From an uncultured Solimonas sp. (GTDB lineage: Bacteria > Pseudomonadota > Gammaproteobacteria > Nevskiales > Nevskiaceae): 7,597 bases of DNA. A model generated the notes under the pieces. That model did not search any database and was not told the DNA's origin. It saw only the letters and a list, made by a program, of their open reading frames with translations. Position numbers and translations under genes: made by a program. Below are positions 1 through 6,382 of this stretch, in pieces (position 1 is the first letter of the stretch; each line of letters opens with the position of its first letter). The stretch covers positions 1 through 7,597 of the forward strand of contig CAMLDZ010000139.1 in assembly GCA_946478985.1 (NCBI GenBank). Reading direction: 5' to 3'.

Positions 1-422
1 TTCCAGTCCACCCAGACCTCCTTGGCCGCGATCTCGGTCGGCAGATTGGCGCGCGCGGCGCCGTTGATCTGTACATCCGGCCCCAGGCGTATGCGTTCCT
101 GGCCCGGCGGCACCATGCCTGTCGGCGCGCTCAGATGCCAGTGGCCCTGCTCGCCGCCGACGCGGTCGAGCACCACGGTCTGCATTTCCATCGAGCGGTC
201 CTCGAAGTAGTCGATGTGCGCCGCCTGCGCGCGCATCAGCGGCAGCCCGTCGCTGCCGTAGCGGGTCCACGTGGCCTGTTCGGTGGTGTAGCGCGGCTCG
301 CGCTGCTCGCTGGCGGTACTGTCGCCGGTCTGCTGCGCGCCGTCGCGCAGGCTCAGCCAGACGATGCCGGCGGCAACGCTGATCATCAGGATGAACGGCA
401 GCAGGCTGCGCCAGCGCTTCAT
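1..422 (-). CDS. lptC: LPS export protein LptC (partial, C-terminus beyond left edge)
   Basis: LptC is the bitopic inner-membrane component of the Lpt bridge. It receives LPS from the LptBFG ABC transporter and hands it to periplasmic LptA. The reading frame is open from the ATG at 422 to the window edge, giving 140 residues of a family that is usually about 190. A short basic N-terminus (MKRWR) is followed by one hydrophobic segment at about residues 7-25, the expected uncleaved signal anchor. The periplasmic part has the family pattern: Tyr-rich entry near residue 47, then an A-A-H-I-D-Y-F stretch near 70, W-H-L-S-A-P near 96 and alternating hydrophobic beta-strand residues. The start codon overlaps the kdsC stop in an ATGA arrangement, with an AGGG ribosome binding motif six bases upstream. 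The kdsD-kdsC-lptC order is the classical one and supports the call. lptA and lptB would be expected to the left of the window. Confidence 0.88.
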   Translation of the reverse strand, partial: MKRWRSLLPFILMISVAAGIVWLSLRDGAQQTGDSTASEQREPRYTTEQATWTRYGSDGLPLMRAQAAHIDYFEDRSMEMQTVVLDRVGGEQGHWHLSAPTGMVPPGQERIRLGPDVQINGAARANLPTEIAAKEVWVDW

Positions 423-931
423 GCCAGACCCTGGGAATCGAGAATCAGATCGACCGCCTCGCGCACCGCGCCATGGCCGCCGTTGTAGCGCGACACCCAG
501 TGGGCGGCCGCCAGCGCCTTGATGTGCGCGTCGGCAACCGACAGCGCCAGCCCGGTGCGGCGCATCAGCGGCAGGTCCGGCACGTCGTCGCCCATGTGCG
601 CGCATTGCGCATCGGAGAGGCCCAGCGCGTCGCGGATGCGCAGGTAGGCCGGTTCCTTGTCCTCGGTGTCGAGCGCGATGTGAGCCACGCCCAGCCATTC
701 GAGCCGACGGCGCATCGACTCCGACGGCCGTCCGCTGATCACCGCCACCTGCAATCCGGCCTTGAGCATCATCTTGATACCCAGACCGTCGCGTACGTAA
801 TTGGTTTTGACTTCCTCGTTGTTGGGGCCGATGTAGAGCTTGCCGTCGGTCAGCACGCCGTCGATGTCGAGGAACAGGCAGCGGATCTGCCGTGCCCGCG
901 CCAGCACCTCGGAAGCATCAAGCGCAGCCAT
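419..931 (-). CDS. kdsC: 3-deoxy-D-manno-octulosonate 8-phosphate phosphatase KdsC
   Basis: This cytoplasmic HAD-superfamily phosphatase (subclass C0, no cap domain) hydrolyses Kdo-8-phosphate to Kdo and phosphate, the third step of Kdo synthesis for LPS. The 170-residue product has the HAD motif I DIDGVLTDG, with nucleophile Asp22 and general acid Asp24. Motif II is ISGRPS with Ser66, a motif III lysine lies in DKEPAY (Lys92), and motif IV is MGDDVPDL with Asp115 and Asp116. The family signature GGHGAVREAVD near residues 151-161 corresponds to the C-terminal segment that reaches the neighbouring subunit of the tetramer. The protein is shorter than the 188 residues of the E. coli enzyme, partly because the tail ends two residues after the SQG. 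The start overlaps the kdsD stop by one base (TGATG), and a GGGAG motif lies seven bases upstream, so translational coupling is likely. Confidence 0.95.
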   Translation of the reverse strand: MAALDASEVLARARQIRCLFLDIDGVLTDGKLYIGPNNEEVKTNYVRDGLGIKMMLKAGLQVAVISGRPSESMRRRLEWLGVAHIALDTEDKEPAYLRIRDALGLSDAQCAHMGDDVPDLPLMRRTGLALSVADAHIKALAAAHWVSRYNGGHGAVREAVDLILDSQGLA

Positions 932-1908
932 CAGACCACTCCCGCGCGCAGCAGGTCGTGCATGTGGATGATGCCCTGCAGTTTGTGCTGCTCGTCCTCG
1001 ACCAGCAGCCCGGTGATCTTGTACTTCTCCATCAGGGCCACGGCTTCGGCCGCCAGCCGCTGCGCACCGATGCGCTTGCCGCCGCGCGTCATCACCTGCT
1101 CGACCGTGGTCTTGCGCACGTCGAAGCCCTGATCCAGCACGCGACGCAGATCGCCGTCGGTGAAGACGCCGAGCACGCGGTCGTCGGCATCGACGATCGC
1201 CGTCATGCCCAGGCCCTTGCGCGTCATCTCCAGCAGGGCCTCGGTCAGCGGCGCCTCCGGCCGCACGCGCGGCAGCCGCGCGCCGCTTTGCATGACGTCG
1301 GAGATCTTCAGCAGCAGGCGGCGGCCGAGCGCGCCGCCGGGATGCGACATCGCGAAATCCTCCGCCGTGAAACCGCGCGCTTCCAGCAAGGCCACGGCCA
1401 GCGCATCGCCCATCGCCAGCGTCGCCGTGGTGCTCGCGGTCGGCGCCAGATTGAGCGGGCAGGCTTCGAGCGAGACCGAGACGTCCAGATGCACGTCGGC
1501 ATTGCTGGCCAGTGTCGAGCCGGGCCTGCCGGTCATCGCGATCACCGGCGCGCCCATGCGCTTGAACAGCGGCAGCAAGGTCACCAGCTCGGCGGTCTCG
1601 CCGGAATTGGACATCGCCAGCACCACGTCCTGGCGCGTCACCATGCCCAGATCGCCATGACTGGCCTCGCCCGGGTGCACGAAGAACGCCGGCGTGCCGG
1701 TCGATGCCAATGTCGCGGCGATCTTGTTGCCGATATGGCCGGACTTGCCCATGCCGGTGACGACGACGCGGCCGCTGCAGGCCTGCATCAGCTCACAGGC
1801 GCGCGCGAAGTCCGCGCCGATCCGCGGGATCAAGGCCGTCAGCGCGTCGCGCTCGATTTCGATGGCGCGTCGTCCCATCGCTTGCAGCTCGGCGGGATTC
1901 ATGGACAT
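931..1908 (-). CDS. kdsD: D-arabinose 5-phosphate isomerase KdsD
   Basis: KdsD interconverts D-ribulose 5-phosphate and D-arabinose 5-phosphate, the committed entry to Kdo synthesis in the cytoplasm. The chosen start gives 325 residues, close to the 328 of E. coli KdsD. An N-terminal SIS sugar-isomerase domain (about 45-175) is followed by two CBS domains (about 205-260 and 270-325). Residues matching the known catalytic set are Lys55 in GMGKSGH, Glu104 in SNSGET, Glu148 in LEACP and His189 in SHPGGALG. The C-terminus [11 protein letters not shown] is nearly identical to that of E. coli KdsD. The frame is open to an ATG at 1968, but those 20 extra residues are low-complexity and lie upstream of a candidate -10 box at 1930-1935. 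I therefore prefer the ATG at 1908; another ATG at 1902 is possible. No strong ribosome binding site precedes either. It appears to be the first gene of the operon. Confidence 0.93.
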   Translation of the reverse strand: MSMNPAELQAMGRRAIEIERDALTALIPRIGADFARACELMQACSGRVVVTGMGKSGHIGNKIAATLASTGTPAFFVHPGEASHGDLGMVTRQDVVLAMSNSGETAELVTLLPLFKRMGAPVIAMTGRPGSTLASNADVHLDVSVSLEACPLNLAPTASTTATLAMGDALAVALLEARGFTAEDFAMSHPGGALGRRLLLKISDVMQSGARLPRVRPEAPLTEALLEMTRKGLGMTAIVDADDRVLGVFTDGDLRRVLDQGFDVRKTTVEQVMTRGGKRIGAQRLAAEAVALMEKYKITGLLVEDEQHKLQGIIHMHDLLRAGVV

Positions 1909-1929
1909 CCAGGCAGAAAGGGGGCGACC

Positions 1930-1935
1930 AGTATA
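1930..1935 (-). promoter_or_regulatory. Candidate -10 box for the kdsD-kdsC-lptC operon
   Basis: On the minus strand this reads TATACT, five of six matches to the sigma70 -10 consensus. It stands 21 bases before the preferred kdsD start at 1908 and would give a leader of roughly 15 bases. No convincing -35 hexamer is visible at 16-18 bases spacing, so this is a tentative call. It is useful because a promoter here would exclude the upstream ATG at 1968. Confidence 0.3.
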
Positions 1936-2046
1936 GCCGGCGGGCCGTTGTGGCCGACGGGCGGCCATGGCCCGGTTCGTCCGCAGTGCCGGGCGATACC
2001 GGCGCCGACGGGTCTTGGCGGCGAGATGGTACGCCAGCGAACGACA

Positions 2047-2060
2047 TTGACGATGGTCAA
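2047..2060. promoter_or_regulatory. Inverted repeat TTGAC-N4-GTCAA, candidate operator
   Basis: A perfect 5-bp inverted repeat with a 4-bp spacer (TTGAC GATG GTCAA) lies 70 bases before the Rieske alpha start, in the divergent region between kdsD and the catabolic operon. Its size and symmetry fit a half-site pair for a dimeric repressor or activator (for example MarR, GntR or TetR type). The regulator is not in the window and cannot be named. TTGACG could also be read as a -35 hexamer, but no -10 follows at the right distance. Confidence 0.3.
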
Positions 2061-2115
2061 GGTGCTGCCGCGGTGGCGCTGCGCATAGTCCGGCCCACCC
2101 AGCCGCGGGTCAGGA

Positions 2116-2120
2116 CGGAG
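2116..2120 (+). promoter_or_regulatory. Ribosome binding site that fixes the Rieske alpha start
   Basis: CGGAG, preceded by AGGA, sits nine bases before the ATG at 2130. The same frame is open upstream to an ATG at 1950, but those 60 residues look like random high-GC translation and have no comparable ribosome binding motif, so 2130 is the better start. Confidence 0.6.
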
Positions 2121-2129
2121 AACAGCAGC

Positions 2130-3422
2130 ATGAGCAGCAGTGCCACAAGCCAATCCTTGATCGTCGACGATCCTGACCGCGGCCTGTTCCAGGTTGCGCG
2201 GCGCGCCTTCACCGATCCGCAGATTTACGACGCTGAGTTCGCCGCGGTGTTCGATCGCTGCTGGCTGTATCTCGGCCACGAGTCCGAGGTGCCGAAGAAT
2301 GGCGACTACCTGCGCCGCGTCGTCGCGCGCCGCTCGCTGATCTTCAACCGTGATCAGACCGGCAAGCTCCATGCGTTCTTCAACACCTGCCCGCACCGCG
2401 GTGCGGAGGTGTGTCGCGAGACCAAGGGCAACACCAAGACCTTCGTCTGCTTCTATCACGGCTGGGCCTTCGGCTGCGACGGCAAGCTCAAGAATGCGCC
2501 GGGCATGGACCGCTACAGCGCCGACTTCAAGGCGCAGGACCGCGGCAATCTGGTCGCGGTACCGCGCTTCGCCAGCTACCGCGGGCTGTGCTTCGTCAGT
2601 TTCGATCCGGACATTGGCTCGCTGGAGGCGTATCTCGGCAACGCGCGCGAGTACCTGGATCTGGTGATCGACCAGTCCGATGCCGGCATGGTGGTCGTCG
2701 ACGGCATGCAGGAGTACGCGATCCGCGCCAACTGGAAGCTGCTGGTCGAGAACAGCAACGACGGTTACCACGCCGCGACCACGCATGCCAGCTATCTGGA
2801 TTATCTGGCCACCACGCACGCCAAGGGCGAGACGGTGGCGCTGTCCGGCTATGGCCGCGATCTGGGCAATGGCCACGCCGTCGTCGAGTACAGCTCGCCC
2901 TGGGGGCGACCGGTGGCGCGCTGGATTCCCAAGTGGGGCGAGCAGGGCCGCCAGGAGCTGGACGCGATCCGCGCCCGGCTGACGGCCCTGCACGGCGCCG
3001 AGAAGGCTGAGCGCATCGCATGTAAGAACCGCAACCTGCTGATTTTTCCGAATCTGGTCGTCAACGACATCATGGCGGTGACGCTGCGCACCTTCTTTCC
3101 GCAGTCGCCCGGCTACATGCACGTCAACGGATGGGCGCTGGCGCCGGCGCAGGAATCGGACTGGGCGCGCCAGTACCGGCTCGACAACTTCCTCGAATTC
3201 CTTGGCCCCGGCGGCTTTGCGACGCCGGACGACGTCGAGGCGCTGGAGTCCTGCCAGGTCGGCTACCAGAACGCGCTGGAGGCCGGCACCGGCTGGAACG
3301 ACATTTCCAAGGGCATCGGCCTGGAGCCCCGCTACGACGACGAAGTGCAGATGCGGGCGTTCTGGAAGGAATGGAACCGCCGCGTCGGCGCCGCATTGAA
3401 CCGCCCGGAGCACTGCGCATGA
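2130..3422 (+). CDS. Rieske ring-hydroxylating oxygenase, alpha (large) subunit
   Basis: This is the catalytic subunit of an aromatic-ring-hydroxylating dioxygenase, which adds both atoms of O2 to an aromatic ring to give a cis-dihydrodiol using electrons from a ferredoxin or reductase. The 430-residue length is typical. The Rieske domain (about 45-155) holds the [2Fe-2S] ligands Cys87 and His89 in CPHRG, and Cys107 and His110 in CFYHGW. The catalytic domain has [10 protein letters not shown], giving the bridging Asp211 and the mononuclear iron ligands His214 and His219. The third ligand is probably Asp367 or Asp368 in TPDDVEALE. The opening pattern [11 protein letters not shown] and the [15 protein letters not shown] region recall p-cumate 2,3-dioxygenase and related aryl-carboxylate enzymes, but this is from memory and the substrate is not established. 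The stop overlaps the beta-subunit start (ATGA), consistent with an alpha-beta oligomer made in equal amounts. No ferredoxin or reductase gene is adjacent. Confidence 0.93.
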   Translation: MSSSATSQSLIVDDPDRGLFQVARRAFTDPQIYDAEFAAVFDRCWLYLGHESEVPKNGDYLRRVVARRSLIFNRDQTGKLHAFFNTCPHRGAEVCRETKGNTKTFVCFYHGWAFGCDGKLKNAPGMDRYSADFKAQDRGNLVAVPRFASYRGLCFVSFDPDIGSLEAYLGNAREYLDLVIDQSDAGMVVVDGMQEYAIRANWKLLVENSNDGYHAATTHASYLDYLATTHAKGETVALSGYGRDLGNGHAVVEYSSPWGRPVARWIPKWGEQGRQELDAIRARLTALHGAEKAERIACKNRNLLIFPNLVVNDIMAVTLRTFFPQSPGYMHVNGWALAPAQESDWARQYRLDNFLEFLGPGGFATPDDVEALESCQVGYQNALEAGTGWNDISKGIGLEPRYDDEVQMRAFWKEWNRRVGAALNRPEHCA

Positions 3423-3916
3423 ATCTGCCACCGAACCTGCTGTTGCGTCTGGAAGTCGAAGACTTCCTCCATGCCGAGGCGGCGCTGCTCGACGGCTGGA
3501 AGCTCAAGGACTGGCTGCTGCTGTTTACCGAGGACGGCGAGTACCAGGTGCCGTCCACGGATCTGCCGCAGAACGCCGATCCCAAGCGCAGCCTGTTCTA
3601 CATTGCCGACGACATGGCGCGGCTGGAACAGCGTGTGGTGCGGCTCGGCAAGCGGACCATGTGGTCCGAGTACCCGCGTTCCAAGACCCGCCACATGCTC
3701 AGCAATGTCCGCGTGCTGGAGCAGGCCGGTGACGAGATCCATGCCGAGGCGGCGTTCTGCGTGTTCCGCACCAAGTGGGGCAATACCGATCTCTACGTCG
3801 GCCGCTACGACTACCGTCTGCGCCGCGTCGGCGGTGCGCTGAAGATCCGTTACAAGCGCTGCACGCTGGACCTCGACGGCCTGCGCCCGCAGGGCCGCGT
3901 CAGCATCATTCTCTAG
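3419..3916 (+). CDS. Ring-hydroxylating dioxygenase, beta (small) subunit
   Basis: This is the structural beta subunit of the same oxygenase, an NTF2-like (scytalone-dehydratase-type) fold that trimerises and supports the alpha3beta3 hexamer. It carries no metal centre. The 165-residue product shows the family pattern: an N-terminal helix [17 protein letters not shown], then [15 protein letters not shown], the segment [12 protein letters not shown] at about 99-110, an F-R-T-K-W strand, and the ending [16 protein letters not shown] followed by K-R-C-T-L-D. Its ATG lies in the alpha stop (ATGA overlap), with GGAG at 3407-3410 upstream, so translation is probably coupled. The residue pattern fits the p-cumate/benzoate-type beta subunits in general; the exact subfamily is not assigned. 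Confidence 0.9.
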   Translation: MNLPPNLLLRLEVEDFLHAEAALLDGWKLKDWLLLFTEDGEYQVPSTDLPQNADPKRSLFYIADDMARLEQRVVRLGKRTMWSEYPRSKTRHMLSNVRVLEQAGDEIHAEAAFCVFRTKWGNTDLYVGRYDYRLRRVGGALKIRYKRCTLDLDGLRPQGRVSIIL

Positions 3917-3924
3917 GTGCCGGG

Positions 3925-4821
3925 ATGAAGCCCGCCTTTCGCTACGAGAAACTCGGCTACGCCGCGCTCGACGTCACCGACCTCGATCGCTCGGTACATT
4001 TCTACCGCGATCTGGTCGGCCTGGAGTTGGTCGAGCGTGACGAGCGCCGCGCCTATCTGCGCTGCAGCGGCGATCACCACAATCTGCTGCTCTGCGAGGC
4101 GCCGCGCGCCGGCCTGCGCCGCGTCGGCCTGCAACTGGCGTCGCCGGCCGAGCTCGATACCGCCGGCGCCAGCTTCGAGGCCGCCGGCCTGCGACCGCAA
4201 TGGCTGACACCGGCGCACTGCGCGGCGCTGCGACAGGGACCGAGCCTGCGCGTCCGCGAGCCTTGCACCGGCCTGCAGTTCGAGTGCTATGCGCGGATCA
4301 CGCAAATGGCCCAGCCGTACCGGCCGCTGCTGACGAAGATTGCGCGTATCGGCCATGTGGTCGTCGGCACCGCTGCCTATGAGGCGGCGGTGGCATCGCT
4401 GCAGTGGCACTTCAACTTTGCGGTGTCCGATTTTGTCGACGGCAAGTTCTCGTGGCTGCGCTGCTTTCCCAACCCGCTGCACCACAGCTTCGCAATCGGC
4501 CGCAGCGAGCGTGAGCATTTGCACCACGTCAATTTCATGGTGACCGACATCGACGACATCGGCTGCGCCGCGACGCGGCTGCGCGAGGCCGGCGTGCCGA
4601 TCGTATTCGGGCCGGGCCGCCATCTGCCGTCGACCAGCATCTTCCTGTACTTCCTCGATCCCGATGGACTGACGATCGAATTCAGCTTCGGCATGGAACA
4701 GATCGACGAGCACGCCGGCCGCGAACCGCGAATGCTGGAACTGCACCCGCGGACGATGGATATCTGGGGCAGTGCGCCGGACCCCCGCTTCGGCCGCGAC
4801 GGCGTGATCGTGACCGGCTGA
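3925..4821 (+). CDS. Type I (VOC) extradiol ring-cleavage dioxygenase
   Basis: This two-domain vicinal-oxygen-chelate enzyme of 298 residues cleaves catecholic rings next to the diol using Fe(II) and O2. The N-terminal domain (about 7-125) keeps the fold but lacks ligands, as is usual. The C-terminal domain (about 138-260) has the complete facial triad: His144 in RIGHVVV, His201 in LHHVNF and Glu252 in LTIEF. Second-shell residues seen in the BphC family also appear to be present: the HHSFA pair at 186-187, His233 in GPGRH and Tyr242 in FLYFLDPDG. The gene starts nine bases after the beta-subunit stop with an AGGTG motif before the ATG, so it belongs to the same operon. Its logical substrate is the diol formed from the Rieske product after dehydrogenation. 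A 2,3-dihydroxy-p-cumate-type or 2,3-dihydroxybiphenyl-type dioxygenase is possible; I cannot choose between them. Confidence 0.9.
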   Translation: MKPAFRYEKLGYAALDVTDLDRSVHFYRDLVGLELVERDERRAYLRCSGDHHNLLLCEAPRAGLRRVGLQLASPAELDTAGASFEAAGLRPQWLTPAHCAALRQGPSLRVREPCTGLQFECYARITQMAQPYRPLLTKIARIGHVVVGTAAYEAAVASLQWHFNFAVSDFVDGKFSWLRCFPNPLHHSFAIGRSEREHLHHVNFMVTDIDDIGCAATRLREAGVPIVFGPGRHLPSTSIFLYFLDPDGLTIEFSFGMEQIDEHAGREPRMLELHPRTMDIWGSAPDPRFGRDGVIVTG

Positions 4822-4833
4822 AGCCTCAGCCGG
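4814..4833. terminator. Hairpin spanning both convergent stop codons, candidate bidirectional terminator
   Basis: CCGGCTGA, loop AGCC, TCAGCCGG forms a perfect 8-bp GC-rich stem. The TGA of the extradiol gene (4819-4821) and the TGA of the photolyase gene on the other strand (4828-4826) are mirror images within the stem. No T-tract follows on either strand, so it is not a standard intrinsic terminator. It could still slow polymerase or protect 3' ends for both transcripts. Confidence 0.45.
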
Positions 4834-6304
4834 CCTTGATCTCGGCGTAGGCGTCCAGCGCGCGCTGGCGTGTCGCGGCGAGGTCGACGATCGGCGCCGG
4901 ATAGTCCTCGCCGATGCGGAAGCGGGCCGGCGCCAGCTGCGCCGGCTTGGCCAGCCAGGGCGCGTGCGCGGCGGCGGCCGGCAGCTTCGCCAGCTCGGGC
5001 ACCCAGCGCTGGATATAGGCGGCGTCGGCATCGAACTTCTGTGCCTGCGTCACCGGGTTGAAGACGCGGAAGTACGGCGCGGCGTCGGCGCCACAGCCGG
5101 CGGTCCATTGCCAGCCGAGCGTGTTGTTGGCGAGGTCCGCATCGACCAGCGTATCCCAGAACCAGGCCGCGCCTTCCTGCCAGGGAATCAGCAGGTTCTT
5201 GGTGAGAAAGCTGGCGACGATCATGCGTACGCGGTTGTGCATCCAGCCGGTCGCCCACAGCTCGCGCATGCCGGCGTCGACGATCGGGATGCCGGTGAGG
5301 CCGCGCTGCCAGGCCTGCAGCTCGCGGGCGTAGTCGCGCGGGCGGCGCCAAGGCAGTTTTCCGAACTTGTCGTACAAGGGCTGCGTCGTCGTGTCCGGGA
5401 AGGCGAACAGCAGGTGATGCGCGAATTCACGCCAGCCCAGCTCGCGCAGGAAGTGCGCGGCGTCGCCGTCGGCCTCGTTGGCGCCGCGGCGCTGCAGCGC
5501 GGCGCGCGCCTGCTGCGGCGAGATCTCGCCGAAGTGCAGGTGCGGCGACAGCCGCGAGGTGCCGCCGACGGCCGGCAGGTCGCGGCGCTGGCCATAGCCG
5601 GACAAGGGCTCGTCGACGAAATCGGCCAGCGCCTGCAGCGCACCGGCTTCGCCAGGCTGCCAGTGCTGCGGGAACGCGCGGGCCCAGTCGCGCCCGGGCA
5701 GCAGTTCCAGCGCCGCCAGGTCGAGGCTGTGCGGGTGCGGCCGCGGCATCGCGATGTGCGCCGGTGCGGGCTGCAGACGCAGCTCCGGCAGCTGTTGCTG
5801 CAGCGTGCGCCAGAACGGCGTGAACACCTTGTATGGCTCGCCGCCGCCGGTCTTGAGCCGGCCGGGTTCGGCCCACAGGCTGGCGTTGAAGCTGTCGACG
5901 CCGATGCCGTCCTCGCGCAGCGCGGCCTTGATGCGGCGGTCGCGGGCGATCGCGGCCGGCTCGTAGAGGCGGTTCCAGTAGACGGCACCGGCGCCGGTCT
6001 CGCGGATCAGCTTGCGCAACTCGGCAAGGCTGTCGCCGCGGCGGATCACCAGCGCGGCGCCGGCCGCGCGCAGGTCGCGGTCCAGCGCGCCGAGGCTGTG
6101 GTGCAGCCACCAGCGCTGCGCGCCGCCCGGCGCCCACGAGCCTTCGGACTCGAAGTCGGCGATGTAGACCGGGATGACGCGCTGGTGACGGCTCAGCGCC
6201 GCGCTCAGCGCCGGCTGATCGATCAGGCGCAGGTCGCGGCGGAACCAGACCAGGGCGAGGTCCTTGCCGGACCGGGCAGCGGGGGAGGCGGATGACGAGG
6301 GCAT
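4826..6304 (-). CDS. phrB: Deoxyribodipyrimidine photolyase (class I CPD photolyase)
   Basis: This flavoenzyme uses near-UV/blue light to split cyclobutane pyrimidine dimers in DNA. The 492-residue product compares with 472 in E. coli PhrB. An N-terminal antenna-binding Rossmann domain begins LALVWFRRDLRL at about residue 16. The C-terminal FAD-binding helical domain (about 220-480) holds GYGQRRDLP, TSRLSPHLHFGEIS, LGWREFAHHLL, GMRELWATGWMHNRVRM and the signature D-A-D-L-A-N-N-T-L-G-W-Q-W followed by FNPVTQAQKFD. Asn393/Asn394 near the flavin and the tryptophans at 319, 381, 383, 398 and 400 can supply the Trp electron-transfer chain. The ATG at 6304 is chosen because the open frame upstream has no similarity to anything and leads far into the opposite ABC gene. 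Only a weak ribosome binding motif is visible. The first 14 residues are a Ser/Ala-rich extension before the conserved core. Confidence 0.95.
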   Translation of the reverse strand: MPSSSASPAARSGKDLALVWFRRDLRLIDQPALSAALSRHQRVIPVYIADFESEGSWAPGGAQRWWLHHSLGALDRDLRAAGAALVIRRGDSLAELRKLIRETGAGAVYWNRLYEPAAIARDRRIKAALREDGIGVDSFNASLWAEPGRLKTGGGEPYKVFTPFWRTLQQQLPELRLQPAPAHIAMPRPHPHSLDLAALELLPGRDWARAFPQHWQPGEAGALQALADFVDEPLSGYGQRRDLPAVGGTSRLSPHLHFGEISPQQARAALQRRGANEADGDAAHFLRELGWREFAHHLLFAFPDTTTQPLYDKFGKLPWRRPRDYARELQAWQRGLTGIPIVDAGMRELWATGWMHNRVRMIVASFLTKNLLIPWQEGAAWFWDTLVDADLANNTLGWQWTAGCGADAAPYFRVFNPVTQAQKFDADAAYIQRWVPELAKLPAAAAHAPWLAKPAQLAPARFRIGEDYPAPIVDLAATRQRALDAYAEIKAG

Positions 6305-6340
6305 GACGGCCGATACGGTAGCCCGGCACGGCTGGATGCG

Positions 6341-6359
6341 CGCCGAACGCCGAACGCCG
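6341..6359 (+). repeat. Short tandem repeat in the divergent spacer
   Basis: The 7-bp unit CGCCGAA occurs twice in direct succession and is followed by a partial third copy (CGCCG). It lies between the photolyase and ABC transporter genes, directly upstream of the TATAAT box. It may be chance in GC-rich DNA or a protein-binding site; nothing decides this. Confidence 0.4.
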
Positions 6360-6366
6360 CCGCCCC

Positions 6367-6372
6367 TATAAT
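6367..6372 (+). promoter_or_regulatory. Consensus -10 box TATAAT for the ABC transporter operon
   Basis: A perfect sigma70 -10 hexamer stands out in a very GC-rich spacer, with 10 bases between it and the ATG at 6383. Transcription normally starts about seven bases after this box, which predicts a start at about 6379 and a leader of zero to five bases. The -35 position with a 17-bp spacer reads CGAACG, a poor match, and there is no extended -10 TG. No Shine-Dalgarno motif precedes the ATG, which fits a leaderless message. Confidence 0.6.
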
Positions 6373-6382
6373 CGACGCCTCT

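Noticed and set aside
2054..2069. Possible sigma54 promoter (GG-N10-GC spacing, TGG...TGC) before the Rieske operon
   Set aside because: The GG and GC dinucleotides have the right spacing, but most other consensus positions do not match. Such spacing arises often by chance in GC-rich DNA.
892..2088. 398-residue plus-strand open frame opposite kdsD
   Set aside because: It is a His/Arg/Gln-rich shadow of kdsD, with no family features and no plausible ribosome binding site.
1950..2129. Upstream 60-residue extension of the Rieske alpha subunit
   Set aside because: It is low-complexity, unlike family N-termini, and the good ribosome binding site at 2116-2120 points to the ATG at 2130.
1899..3431. 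Very long open frame on the minus strand opposite the Rieske alpha gene (510 residues)
   Set aside because: It is the antisense shadow of a high-GC gene. It is rich in Arg, Ala and Val with no recognisable domain, and the plus-strand frame has all Rieske motifs.
3913..5031. 372-residue minus-strand open frame opposite the extradiol gene
   Set aside because: It crosses the ends of two well-supported genes, has no recognisable domain and shows the biased composition of antisense frames.
4964..6295. 443-residue open frame on the plus strand opposite the photolyase
   Set aside because: It is a compositional shadow without recognisable motifs, while the minus strand carries an intact photolyase.
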